Both the position numbers and the translations under genes were made by a program. A DNA stretch of 64,000 nucleotides from Acidobacteriota bacterium (GTDB taxonomy: Bacteria > Acidobacteriota > Vicinamibacteria > Vicinamibacterales > CAVVIG01). The stretch spans positions 1 to 64,000 of the forward strand of contig JACPZW010000068.1 in the NCBI GenBank assembly GCA_016195265.1. The letters are read 5' to 3'. Below the pieces are notes generated by a model, which was given only the letters and a program-made list of their open reading frames with translations, had not been told where the DNA came from and made no database searches. The first letter of the stretch is position 1. Each line of letters opens with the position of its first letter. Shown here piece after piece: positions 24,945-33,230 of the stretch.

Positions 24945-26843
24945 ATGGACCTCCTGGACCAGCAGACCGACGACGTTTACGAGTTCGGGCCGTACCTTCT
25001 CGAACCGAAGCAGTGGCGGCTGCGGCATGGCGATGGGGTTGTCGCTCTCCCTCCCAAGGCTTTCGCTCTGCTTCTGCTGCTCCTCGAGAAGCATGGTGAG
25101 CTCGTGACCAAGAACGAGGTCCTGGCGAGAGTGTGGGCGGACACGTTTGTCGAGGAAGGCAACGTCGCGTTTTATGTGGCGATGCTTCGGAAGGCACTTT
25201 CCGAACCGGCGAACACGATCTACATCGAGACCATCAAGACGCGCGGCTATCGCTTCGTGGCACCGGTCATCGTCCGTTCCTGTGGACAGGACATTGCGCA
25301 GGAACCGCCGCCCGTGGCACGAGACGCAACCGGCCGCGCCGTGCCGCCGGTCGCATTACGCGGGCGACGTTACCGGTTCGCGGCGCTTGCGGCCACGGTG
25401 CTTCTCGCCGCGCTTGCCTCCGGGGTCGTTGTCGCGCGTTTCCGGAATGAGCCGATCGATTCGGTGGTCGTCATGCCGTTCCACGCCATCGCGCCGGTGG
25501 GCGACCAGGCGTACCTGGAATCCGGGATGGCGGAATCGATCGCGTTGCGGCTCGGCAATCTGCCGGCGCTGCGCGTTCCGCCTCTCGCGGCGGTGCGGCG
25601 CGACGAGGATCCGTTCGAGGCGGGAAAGCGCTTGGGCACGCAAGCGGTTCTCACCGGCGCCATCCAGCGAGCGGGGGAGCGGCTGCTCATCACGACGGAA
25701 CTCTCCCGCGTCAACGGCGGTGGCCGGCTGTGGTCGTGGAGTTTCGACACGACGAGCGGCGAAATCCTCACCGTGCAGAACGAAATCGCCGAGCGCATCG
25801 CGGTCCGTCTCGGGCGAGAACTGAAGGACGCCGACCGCGCGCGTCTGTCGCGGCGGGATACCGCGAGCGGCCAGGCGTACGATCTGTTCCTGCAAGGGCG
25901 GGAGCGCTGGCGGATGCGGACGCCGGAGTCGATCAAGCAGGCGATTGGGTTGTACGAACGGGCGATCACGATCGATCCGCAGTTCAGTCGCGCCTACGCG
26001 GGGCTCGCCGACTGCTACAACATCGCGATGTCTGGATTGCCGCCAGAGTATCGCTACCCGCGGGCCAAGGAGAACGCGGAGAAGGCGATCGGCCTCGACC
26101 CGGACTCGGCCGAGGCTCACACCTCGCTGGCGTTCATGCGCTACAAGTTCGAATGGCGTTGGCAGGATGCCGACGATGAATTCAGGCGCGCCATCAAGTT
26201 GAACCCGCGCTACCAATTGGCGCACCACTGGTATGGCGAGTTTCTCGGCTTGATGGACCGGACAGACGAGGCGATCGCCGAGCTGAAGACGGCACTGGAA
26301 CTGGATCCCTTGTCACTGGCGGTTCGGTCCGACATGGCGCGCCCGTTGATGCGTGCGAGACGCTTGTCGGACGCGCGCGCCGTCCTCGAGGACGGTCTTC
26401 GGATTGACCCGGCCTGGTACGGGTCTTCGTCGGTGATGGCTGAAATCCTGGCGCTGGAAGGCCGTGATCGCGAGAGCGCCGGGCAGACCTGGCGCACCCT
26501 GACGCTGCGCGGTGTGCCGGACGGTCAGATCGAGGAACTGCGAACCGCCTTCGAAAAAGGCGGGATGCCAGATATGATTCGGGCGCAGATTCGCCAGTGG
26601 CTTCGTCAAGATCCGGCGCACAAGTCATCGGCGTCGTTTTTCACCGCGCAGTACCTGTCGTTCGCGTACGCCCGGCTGGGCGAGCGCGAGGACGCGCTGC
26701 GATGGCTTGAAACCTCCATCGACCGCCGCGAGGATGCGCCCCTTCACATGTTGACGAACTGGGCCTATGAATCGATTCGCGACGACCCCAGGTTCGCTCA
26801 GACACTCGAACGGCTGAATCTCACGCAAGGCTTGAAGCGATAG
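24945..26843 (+). CDS. CadC-like winged-helix transcriptional regulator with TPR repeats
   Basis: A 632-residue one-component regulator. The N-terminal OmpR/PhoB-type winged helix (YEFGPYLLEPKQWRL, LPPKAFALLLLLLEKHGELVTK, TIKTRGYRFVAPV) is followed by one membrane helix (about residues 145-168), a FlgO/TolB-like periplasmic region (VVMPFHAIAP, QAVLTGAIQRAGERLLI) and TPR repeats (from about residue 310, including AIGLYERAITIDPQFSRAYAG). DNA binding is cytoplasmic and sensing periplasmic. It lies 132 bases from the divergent secreted FG-GAP gene, a plausible target. Confidence 0.88.
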   Translation: MDLLDQQTDDVYEFGPYLLEPKQWRLRHGDGVVALPPKAFALLLLLLEKHGELVTKNEVLARVWADTFVEEGNVAFYVAMLRKALSEPANTIYIETIKTRGYRFVAPVIVRSCGQDIAQEPPPVARDATGRAVPPVALRGRRYRFAALAATVLLAALASGVVVARFRNEPIDSVVVMPFHAIAPVGDQAYLESGMAESIALRLGNLPALRVPPLAAVRRDEDPFEAGKRLGTQAVLTGAIQRAGERLLITTELSRVNGGGRLWSWSFDTTSGEILTVQNEIAERIAVRLGRELKDADRARLSRRDTASGQAYDLFLQGRERWRMRTPESIKQAIGLYERAITIDPQFSRAYAGLADCYNIAMSGLPPEYRYPRAKENAEKAIGLDPDSAEAHTSLAFMRYKFEWRWQDADDEFRRAIKLNPRYQLAHHWYGEFLGLMDRTDEAIAELKTALELDPLSLAVRSDMARPLMRARRLSDARAVLEDGLRIDPAWYGSSSVMAEILALEGRDRESAGQTWRTLTLRGVPDGQIEELRTAFEKGGMPDMIRAQIRQWLRQDPAHKSSASFFTAQYLSFAYARLGEREDALRWLETSIDRREDAPLHMLTNWAYESIRDDPRFAQTLERLNLTQGLKR

Positions 26844-27065
26844 CTGTCCCGTAGTTGTGCTACTGCTCGGTCGGAGCGACGCCCATCTGCGCTGTCCATC
26901 CGGTGGCCTGCGCGTAGCGGAAGCGTTTCGACATCGACCACATTTGGCGAACAGACCGAAGGCCACATGTACCCTGCGGCTGCACGAGGATCCCAGACAA
27001 ATCGACCGGCTTTGGTCGCATAATAGGGCGCTGTCGCCGCCTGTTCGCGGCAACGGGAGGAAGAG
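26844..27065. other. intergenic region without a clear gene
   Basis: About 220 bases between two plus-strand genes. A 53-codon minus-strand frame (26860-27021, ATG start) is open but has no recognised family, and its RBS is weak; it may be a gene remnant. The GGAGGAAGAG directly before 27066 is the ribosome binding site of the next gene. Confidence 0.35.
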
Positions 27066-28199
27066 ATGGATCGAACCGCGGGCGCCGTTGCGGTGTTGTC
27101 ATCGTGCCTCGGGACCTGCCTGATCGTCGCGACGCTCGGCGCGCAAGCGCCGGCGCCGGCCGCGTGGAGCGCGAAGACCGCGGGCGCGTACCTCGACGCC
27201 CGACAGGTCTGGTGGCAGAACTGGCCCAACGCGAGCCGGGACCACGAGACGTTCTGCGTGTCCTGCCACACGGCCGTGCCGTACGCGATCGCGCGGTCAA
27301 CGCTGCGCACCGCCTTGCACGAGAGCGGGCCCTCCGAGGCGGAGAAGGCGCTGATCGCGAACGTCACCAAGCGCGTGCGCATGTGGAAAGAGGTCGAGCC
27401 GTTCTATCCCGATCAACTGAGGGGACTGCCGAAAACGAGTGAGTCGCGCGGGACCGAGTCCGTGATGAACGCGCTGATCCTCACGTCCCGCGACGTCGAG
27501 GCCGGTTCGCTCTCGGACGATGCGCGGCTGGCGCTCGACAACATGTGGGCGCTGCAGTTCAAGACGGGCGAGCAGAGCGGCGCGTGGGCATGGCTCAACT
27601 TCACGTACCAGCCGTGGGAGTCCGCCGATTCGCCGCTGTTCGGCGCTTCGCTGGCGGCCGTCGCGATCGGGACCGCTCCGGGCGGGTACGCGTCCACGCC
27701 GGCAATTCAAGATCGGGTGAAAGCGCTGCGCGCGTACCTGCACAAGGGCGCCGATACGCCGAACCTCTTCAACCGCGCGATGCTGCTGTGGGGATCGTCG
27801 AAGCTGAGCGGCGTCCTGTCGGCGGCGGAGCGTCAGGCGTCGATCGACGCGCTCGTCGCCAAACAGCAGAGCGACGGCGGTTGGTCGATTGCCACGCTCG
27901 CGCCCAACTACAAGCGGCAGGACAACAGTGCGCTCGACATGAACAGCGATGGGTACGGCACCGCGGTGGTGACGTTTGCGCTCGAGCAGGCCGGCGTCGC
28001 GCGCTCGCAGACGAACGTCTCGCGCGGACTCGCGTGGCTCAACCAGCACCAGGACCGCACTGACGGACGCTGGGTCGCCTCGTCGCTGAACAAGCAGCGG
28101 GATCCGGCGTCGGACGCGGGCAAGTTCATGAGCGACGCCGCGACGGCGTTCGCCGTGCTGGCGTTGACGGACACGTCGCACACTCAGGGCTCGCGGTAA
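27066..28199 (+). CDS. secreted c-type cytochrome with squalene-cyclase-like alpha-toroid
   Basis: A 377-residue exported protein. A signal peptide (residues 1-28) is followed by one heme c site, CVSCHT (near residue 65), and then a terpenoid-cyclase/prenyltransferase-like alpha/alpha repeat region with a QW-type motif (KQQSDGGWSIATL) and a related block GLAWLNQHQDRTDGRW. The cyclase catalytic DxDD motif is not seen, so enzymatic cyclisation is doubtful; a heme protein built on the toroid scaffold is more likely. It precedes a PQQ-type dehydrogenase by 120 bases, which suggests a role in electron transfer from it. Confidence 0.75.
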   Translation: MDRTAGAVAVLSSCLGTCLIVATLGAQAPAPAAWSAKTAGAYLDARQVWWQNWPNASRDHETFCVSCHTAVPYAIARSTLRTALHESGPSEAEKALIANVTKRVRMWKEVEPFYPDQLRGLPKTSESRGTESVMNALILTSRDVEAGSLSDDARLALDNMWALQFKTGEQSGAWAWLNFTYQPWESADSPLFGASLAAVAIGTAPGGYASTPAIQDRVKALRAYLHKGADTPNLFNRAMLLWGSSKLSGVLSAAERQASIDALVAKQQSDGGWSIATLAPNYKRQDNSALDMNSDGYGTAVVTFALEQAGVARSQTNVSRGLAWLNQHQDRTDGRWVASSLNKQRDPASDAGKFMSDAATAFAVLALTDTSHTQGSR

Positions 28200-28202
28200 C
28201 CT

Positions 28203-28305
28203 TGCCGGGTCCAAAAGGACCCGGCCTACGTGGTTGGCGGTAACTCCGCCGGGTCCAAAAGGACCCGGCCTACAAACCGGGTCCGAAAGAACCCGGCCTA
28301 CGTGA
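28203..28305. repeat. three tandem GCCGGGTCC palindromes
   Basis: Hairpins at 28204-28225, 28248-28269 and 28276-28297, each GCCGGGTCC-NNNN-GGACCCGGC or a close variant, followed twice by CCTACGTG. They fill the gap between the cytochrome gene and the PQQ dehydrogenase gene and could attenuate transcription between them. Confidence 0.85.
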
Positions 28306-28319
28306 TCAGGGGAGGGGCG

Positions 28320-30353
28320 ATGATGCGCTTAGGACAGACGTGCCTAGCGACGGTCATGGTGATCTCGGCGAGCGCGCTGCTGCTCGGCCAATCGGGCGCG
28401 ACCAACGGCGAGTGGCCCACCTACGGCGGTGATCTCGGCCACACACGCTACTCGTCGCTCGCGCAGATCGACGCGTCGAACTTCAACAAGCTCGAAATCG
28501 CGTGGCGCTTCAAGACCGACAGCCTCGGTCCACGTCCCGAGTATCAGTTCGAGTCCACGCCGCTGATGGCGAAGGGCGTCCTGTATTCAACCGCGGGATC
28601 GCGCCGCGCCGTCGTCGCGCTCGACGCCGGGACGGGCGAGATGCTGTGGATGCACAGCGAGAACGAGGGCGCGCGCGGCGCCAACGCGCCACGTCAGCTT
28701 TCCGGCCGCGGCCTTGCGTACTGGACCGATGGCCGCGACGCGCGGATTCTCTACGTCACGCCCGGCTATCGCTTGATCGCGCTCGACGCGAAGACCGGCG
28801 TGCCGATCGCCGGCTTCGGCAAGAACGGCGTCGTCGATCTGAAGCTGGACGACGACCAGGAGATGGACCTGATCACCGGCGAGGTCGGCCTGCATTCGAC
28901 GCCGACGGTCGCGAAGAACGTCGTCATCATCGGCGCGGCGCACAAGACGGGCGCGAATCCCAAGAGCCGGCGGAATGAAAAAGGCTACGTGCGCGGCTTC
29001 GACGTCCGCACGGGCAAGCGGCTGTGGATCTTCCACACGATTCCGCAGGCGGGCGAGTTCGGCAACAACACGTGGGAGAAGGACTCGTGGTCCTACACCG
29101 GCAACGCCGGCGTGTGGGCGCAGATCTCGGTCGATGAAGAGCTCGGCCTCGCGTACTTGCCCGTCGAACTGCCGACCGGCGACTACTACGGCGGTCATCG
29201 TCCGGGCAACGGGCTGTTCGGCGAGAGTCTCGTCGCCGTCGATCTTCAGACAGGAAAGCGGAAGTGGCACTACCAGCTCGTGCACCACGGGATCTGGGAC
29301 TTCGACATTTCGTGCGCGCCGATTCTCGTCGACATCACGGTCAACGGCCGGCCGATCAAGGCCGTCGCGCAGCCCACGAAGCAGGCGTTCCTGTATGTGT
29401 TCAATCGCGAGACCGGCGAACCGGTGTGGCCGATCGAGGAGCGGCCCGTCGCGAAGGGTGATGTCCCCGGCGAGTGGTACGCGCCGACGCAGCCGTTTCC
29501 GACGAAGCCGCCAGCGTACGATCGCCAGGGCGTGTCTGTGGACGATCTGATCGACTTCACTGCAGACCTGCGGGCCGAGGCGCTGAAGGTGGTCGAGCGC
29601 TACAAGATCGGACCGATCTTCACGCCGCCGGTAGTAAGTAAGGTGGAGGGGCCGCTGGCGACGCTGACGTCGGGGTTCGCCACCAACTGGCCCGGCGGCT
29701 CGTACGATCCGGAAACGCACATCGCGTACATCTACTCGCAGAGCGGTGCGAGCCCCCTCGGTCTGGTGCCGCCGCCCGACAACATGTCGGACATGAACTT
29801 CATTCAGGGCAACGCGCTGAGCGGCGCGCGACGCACGGGCGGATCCGGATCCGCAGCCGGCGGCGGACGCACGGGCGATGCACCTGCAGCGGCGGCGCCT
29901 GCGGCTGAAGGCGGTGGAGGCGGCGTGAACGTGCGCGGTCTTCCGCTGCTGAAGCCGCCGTACGCGCGCATCTCCGCGATCGATCTGAACAAGGGTGAAA
30001 TCCTCTGGCAGATCGCGCACGGCGAGACGCCGGACAACGTCCGCAACAATCCCGCGTTGAAGGGGCTGACGATTCCACGCACGGGCCGGCCGGGGCTTAT
30101 CAGTCCGCTCGTCACCAAGACGCTCGTCATCGCCGGCGAGGGTGGCGTGTTCATGACGCCCACCGGCCAGCGCGGCGCGATGCTGCGCGCGTACAGCAAG
30201 GTGGACGGAACGGACGCCGGCGCCGTGTACATGCCCGCGCCGCAAAGCGGATCGCCGATGACGTACTCGCTCAACGGCAAGCAGTACATCGTCGTTGCGA
30301 CCAGCGGCGGGAATTATTCCGGCGAGCTGCTGGCATTCAAGTTGCCTGGGTAG
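28320..30353 (+). CDS. PQQ-dependent dehydrogenase (quinoprotein beta-propeller)
   Basis: A 677-residue periplasmic protein with a signal peptide (about residues 1-26). Eight-bladed propeller motifs recur with tryptophan-docking ends such as ALDAGTGEMLWMH, FDVRTGKRLWIFH, VDLQTGKRKWHYQ and IDLNKGEILWQ, plus QLVHHGIWDFDISCAPIL typical of quinoprotein glucose dehydrogenases. A Gly/Ala-rich insert (nucleotides about 29815-29935) interrupts one blade. It probably oxidises a sugar or alcohol, with the c-type cytochrome upstream as a possible acceptor. Tandem ATG codons at 28320/28323 follow GGGAGGGGCG. Confidence 0.87.
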   Translation: MMRLGQTCLATVMVISASALLLGQSGATNGEWPTYGGDLGHTRYSSLAQIDASNFNKLEIAWRFKTDSLGPRPEYQFESTPLMAKGVLYSTAGSRRAVVALDAGTGEMLWMHSENEGARGANAPRQLSGRGLAYWTDGRDARILYVTPGYRLIALDAKTGVPIAGFGKNGVVDLKLDDDQEMDLITGEVGLHSTPTVAKNVVIIGAAHKTGANPKSRRNEKGYVRGFDVRTGKRLWIFHTIPQAGEFGNNTWEKDSWSYTGNAGVWAQISVDEELGLAYLPVELPTGDYYGGHRPGNGLFGESLVAVDLQTGKRKWHYQLVHHGIWDFDISCAPILVDITVNGRPIKAVAQPTKQAFLYVFNRETGEPVWPIEERPVAKGDVPGEWYAPTQPFPTKPPAYDRQGVSVDDLIDFTADLRAEALKVVERYKIGPIFTPPVVSKVEGPLATLTSGFATNWPGGSYDPETHIAYIYSQSGASPLGLVPPPDNMSDMNFIQGNALSGARRTGGSGSAAGGGRTGDAPAAAAPAAEGGGGGVNVRGLPLLKPPYARISAIDLNKGEILWQIAHGETPDNVRNNPALKGLTIPRTGRPGLISPLVTKTLVIAGEGGVFMTPTGQRGAMLRAYSKVDGTDAGAVYMPAPQSGSPMTYSLNGKQYIVVATSGGNYSGELLAFKLPG

Positions 30354-30360
30354 AGGTTGC

Positions 30361-30391
30361 GCCGGGTCCGGAAGGACCCGGCCTACGTCCC
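30361..30391. repeat. single GCCGGGTCC palindrome
   Basis: GCCGGGTCC-GGAA-GGACCCGGC (30361-30382) followed by CTACGTCCC. It lies eight bases after the PQQ dehydrogenase stop, before a convergent small gene, and may act as a terminator. Confidence 0.8.
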
Positions 30392-30521
30392 ATGTCGGGC
30401 GGGCCCTTACCGCAGCCGGGATCTCCGTGCGGCGTGCCACAGCCAATGATGGGGCGATGTCGACGATGGCGGATGTGACCGTCGCGGGTCGACCAGGGGA
30501 TGACTTCAGGACGCCAGCGGA

Positions 30522-30728
30522 CTACTCGGCGTCGACCTTCTGCCAGTCTTCCAGCGGCTGCGGTCCCGGTTTGATGCCTTCGAGATCCGGATCGTAGCCG
30601 TCCGCGCGCGCGGGCTGGTTGGCCTTCTGCGCCGCCGCTTCCTGGCGGCGGGCCTGCTTTTCCGTGCGGCGTTCCTGGCGCTGGCGTTCCCGCTGGCGCT
30701 TCTGTTGTGATGGCCGGGATTTGTTCAC
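30522..30728 (-). CDS. small Lys/Arg/Gln-rich protein, unknown function
   Basis: A 68-residue protein. The N-terminal two thirds are strongly basic and predicted helical (QKRQRERQRQERRTEKQAR), and the C-terminus is acidic and proline-rich (DPDLEGIKPGPQPLEDWQ). It has no membrane helix. Small proteins of this kind recur in acidobacterial genomes, but I know no assigned function. Start GTG 30728. It is divergent from the DEAD-box helicase gene (43 bases between starts), so a link to RNA metabolism is possible but unproven. Confidence 0.65.
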   Translation of the reverse strand: MNKSRPSQQKRQRERQRQERRTEKQARRQEAAAQKANQPARADGYDPDLEGIKPGPQPLEDWQKVDAE

Positions 30729-30771
30729 AGACCAATTGTACGACGACCTGACCGTCCGGGCATAATGGTCT

Positions 30772-32076
30772 GTGCCATTTACTGTTTTCGGACTGCATCC
30801 CAGCCTGCTCAAAGGCCTCAAGGACCTCGGCTTCACCCGGCCCACGGCCATTCAAACCGACGCGATTCCGAAAGTGCTGGAGGGACACGACCTTCTGGCC
30901 TGCGCCATGACCGGCAGCGGCAAGACCGCGGCGTTCCTGCTGCCCATCCTCCATCGGCTGATGGACAAATCGCGCGGCACGACGCGCGCGCTCGTGCTGA
31001 CGCCCACGCGCGAGCTCGCCGCGCAGATCGTCGAGGACCTCAACGATCTGGCCGTGCACACGCCGCTGACGGCGGCGGCCGTGTTCGGCGGCGTCGGCAT
31101 GGGCCCGCAGGAGCACGCGTTCCGCAGCGGCGTCGACGTGATCGTCGGCACGCCGGGCCGGCTGCTGGATCATTTCCGCGCGCCGTACGCGAAGCTCGCC
31201 GGACTCCAGCACCTGGTGCTCGATGAAGCGGACCGGATGCTCGACATGGGATTCCTTCCCGACATCCGTCGCGTGCTGCGGCACCTGCCGGCGAAGCGCC
31301 AGACGCTCTTCTTCAGCGCGACGATGCCGCCGCCGATCGTGCAGCTGTCGAAGGAGATGCTGCGCACGCCGGCGACGATCAATCTCGAGCGGCGCTCGGC
31401 ACCTGCGGTCGGGATCACACACGCGATTTATCCCGTGGCGCAGCACTTGAAACCGACGCTCATGCTGCACCTGCTGCGCGGCCCGGACATGAACGACGCG
31501 CTGGTGTTCACGCGCACGAAGCACCGGGCGAATCGCCTGGCGAAGTTCCTGGGCGAGAACGGCGTGCAGGTGGAGCGGATTCACGGCAACCGGTCGCAGA
31601 ACCAGCGCACCGAAGCGCTCGCCGGATTCAAGAGCGGCAAGTACAAAGTACTGGTTGCGACCGACATCGCCGTGCGCGGCATCGACGTGACGGCGCTCGG
31701 CCACGTCGTCAACTTCGATCTGCCGCTCGTGCCCGAGGATTACATCCATCGCGTGGGCCGGACGGCGCGCGCCGAATTGACGGGCGCCGCGTACTCGCTG
31801 GTGTGCCCGGAAGAAGAGGGCAGCCTGCGCGACATCGAGAAAGCCATCGGCAACCGGCTGCCGCGCGTGACGCTGCCCGACTTCGACTATGCCGGCCGGC
31901 CGCCGGCGAATCTCGATCACCGGCCGCCGCGTCCGCCGCACGGCCGCCCGCGGAGGCCGTCTGGGCACTCCGGGCAGGCTGGCCGTTCAAGTCACCTCGG
32001 CCGTTCCAGCGGCCCAGGGCATTCCAGCCACCCCGGCCGCCGGCCGTGGTCTGGTCCAGGCCGCCGGTATTCATGA
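30772..32076 (+). CDS. DEAD-box ATP-dependent RNA helicase (RhlE-like)
   Basis: A 434-residue helicase with the full motif set: Q motif (GFTRPTAIQTDAIP), motif I AMTGSGKT, Ia PTRELA, Ib TPGRLLD, II LVLDEADRM, III FSATMPP, and C-terminal VATDIAVRGIDV and HRVGRTAR. A basic Ser/Gly/His/Arg-rich tail (about residues 375-434) is typical of RhlE proteins and aids RNA binding. Start GTG 30772. The stop overlaps the next gene (ATGA), so the two are translationally coupled. Confidence 0.93.
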   Translation: MPFTVFGLHPSLLKGLKDLGFTRPTAIQTDAIPKVLEGHDLLACAMTGSGKTAAFLLPILHRLMDKSRGTTRALVLTPTRELAAQIVEDLNDLAVHTPLTAAAVFGGVGMGPQEHAFRSGVDVIVGTPGRLLDHFRAPYAKLAGLQHLVLDEADRMLDMGFLPDIRRVLRHLPAKRQTLFFSATMPPPIVQLSKEMLRTPATINLERRSAPAVGITHAIYPVAQHLKPTLMLHLLRGPDMNDALVFTRTKHRANRLAKFLGENGVQVERIHGNRSQNQRTEALAGFKSGKYKVLVATDIAVRGIDVTALGHVVNFDLPLVPEDYIHRVGRTARAELTGAAYSLVCPEEEGSLRDIEKAIGNRLPRVTLPDFDYAGRPPANLDHRPPRPPHGRPRRPSGHSGQAGRSSHLGRSSGPGHSSHPGRRPWSGPGRRYS

Positions 32077-33215
32077 CGACGCCGGCGTACGCTGCGGCGC
32101 GCGCGGTCGCACCGGCCGTCGAGGCGCACTTCGCGCAGCACATCGCCGAGGCCCGGCGGCGGCATCAGACGAAGCTCGCGATGACCCCCGATGCCGCGAC
32201 GATCGAAGCGATCATCGACGCGGCGTTCTGGGCCAGCCTGCGGCGCGAAGAGAGTTTCGTCCCCAAGATCTCGCTCGCGTACGTCTCGCCTGAGGCCACC
32301 GATCATCCGCTCGTGTTCGAGCGCCGCCTGAAACTGGATCCCGGCGCGCTGGCTAAAGTCGCGCCGGCGGTCGAGCGCGCGGGCATTCACCTCGGCGTCT
32401 GGCCGGGTGACGATGGCACGCTGTCGGTCTGGGGCACCGTGCGCGCGATTCCGCCGCTCTGTCTCGTGGTCGAAGTGGCGGCGCCCGGGCTCCTCGTCGT
32501 GAAGCACCATCGCGGCGACGAGGCGGGAAAGTTCGTCAACGTCGCCGTCATCGAGGGCGATCAGATCAAGGTCGTCGACGAGCGCGCGTCGAGCCTGCCC
32601 GACTGTCCGCCGCTGCTGACGTCGCTGCTCGGCTTCGATTCACCGGCCTCGTGGGTCGACTCGGTCAACGTCCTCGTGCAGCTCGCGGTCTCGATGCGCG
32701 GACACGGCCGCGGCGGGTCGCTGCTCGTCGTGCCGGACGCGAGCGAGACGTGGCAGGAGTCGATCGTCCGGCCGATTCCGTACGCCGTCGTGCCGGCGTT
32801 CGCCGAGCTGGCGCAGCTCAGCCGCGAGACGCCGGAGGCGTCACGCAGGCGCGTGTGGCGCGAGGCGCTGCAGCGGGCGGTGAGCGCGGTGGCCGGGCTG
32901 ACGGCGGTGGACGGCGCGACGATCGTGACGGCGGGGTTCGACCTGCTCGCCTTCGGCGCCAAGATCTCGCGCCGGCGCGGCACGCCGCAGGTCGAGCAGG
33001 TGACGATGACGGAGCCGATCGTCGGCGGGACCGCGGCGGTGCTCAATCCGGCGCAGCTCGGCGGGACGCGGCATCTGTCGGCCGCGCAGTTCGTCCACGA
33101 TCAGCACGACGCGATTGCGCTCGTGGCGTCGCAGGACGGGCGGTTCACCGTGTTCGCGTGGTCGCCGTGCGAAGACATGGTCCACGCGCACCGCGTGGAA
33201 GCGTTGTTGCTCTGA
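32073..33215 (+). CDS. diadenylate-cyclase-like (DACNV-type) protein
   Basis: A 380-residue protein. The C-terminal domain (about residues 275-380) resembles the DisA_N/CdaA nucleotidyltransferase: VDGATIVTAGFDLLAFGA contains the DGA motif, LGGTRHLSAAQF matches the GTRHR loop, and DAIALVASQDGRFTVF matches the following strand. The usual RHR is RHL, so the ATP contacts differ and activity is uncertain. The N-terminal about 270 residues form a separate alpha/beta region with no named family that I recognise. It overlaps the helicase gene by four bases. I think it senses or makes a nucleotide messenger; that is inference. Confidence 0.75.
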   Translation: MTTPAYAAARAVAPAVEAHFAQHIAEARRRHQTKLAMTPDAATIEAIIDAAFWASLRREESFVPKISLAYVSPEATDHPLVFERRLKLDPGALAKVAPAVERAGIHLGVWPGDDGTLSVWGTVRAIPPLCLVVEVAAPGLLVVKHHRGDEAGKFVNVAVIEGDQIKVVDERASSLPDCPPLLTSLLGFDSPASWVDSVNVLVQLAVSMRGHGRGGSLLVVPDASETWQESIVRPIPYAVVPAFAELAQLSRETPEASRRRVWREALQRAVSAVAGLTAVDGATIVTAGFDLLAFGAKISRRRGTPQVEQVTMTEPIVGGTAAVLNPAQLGGTRHLSAAQFVHDQHDAIALVASQDGRFTVFAWSPCEDMVHAHRVEALLL

Positions 33216-33230
33216 CCCATAATCCTCACG

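Noticed and set aside
26860-27021. 53-codon minus-strand frame before the cytochrome gene
   Set aside because: No family, weak RBS, and it faces a promoter region; kept only as a note on the intergenic region.
28203-28305. CRISPR array
   Set aside because: Three palindromic units with unequal gaps and no uniform spacers; the same palindrome recurs elsewhere.
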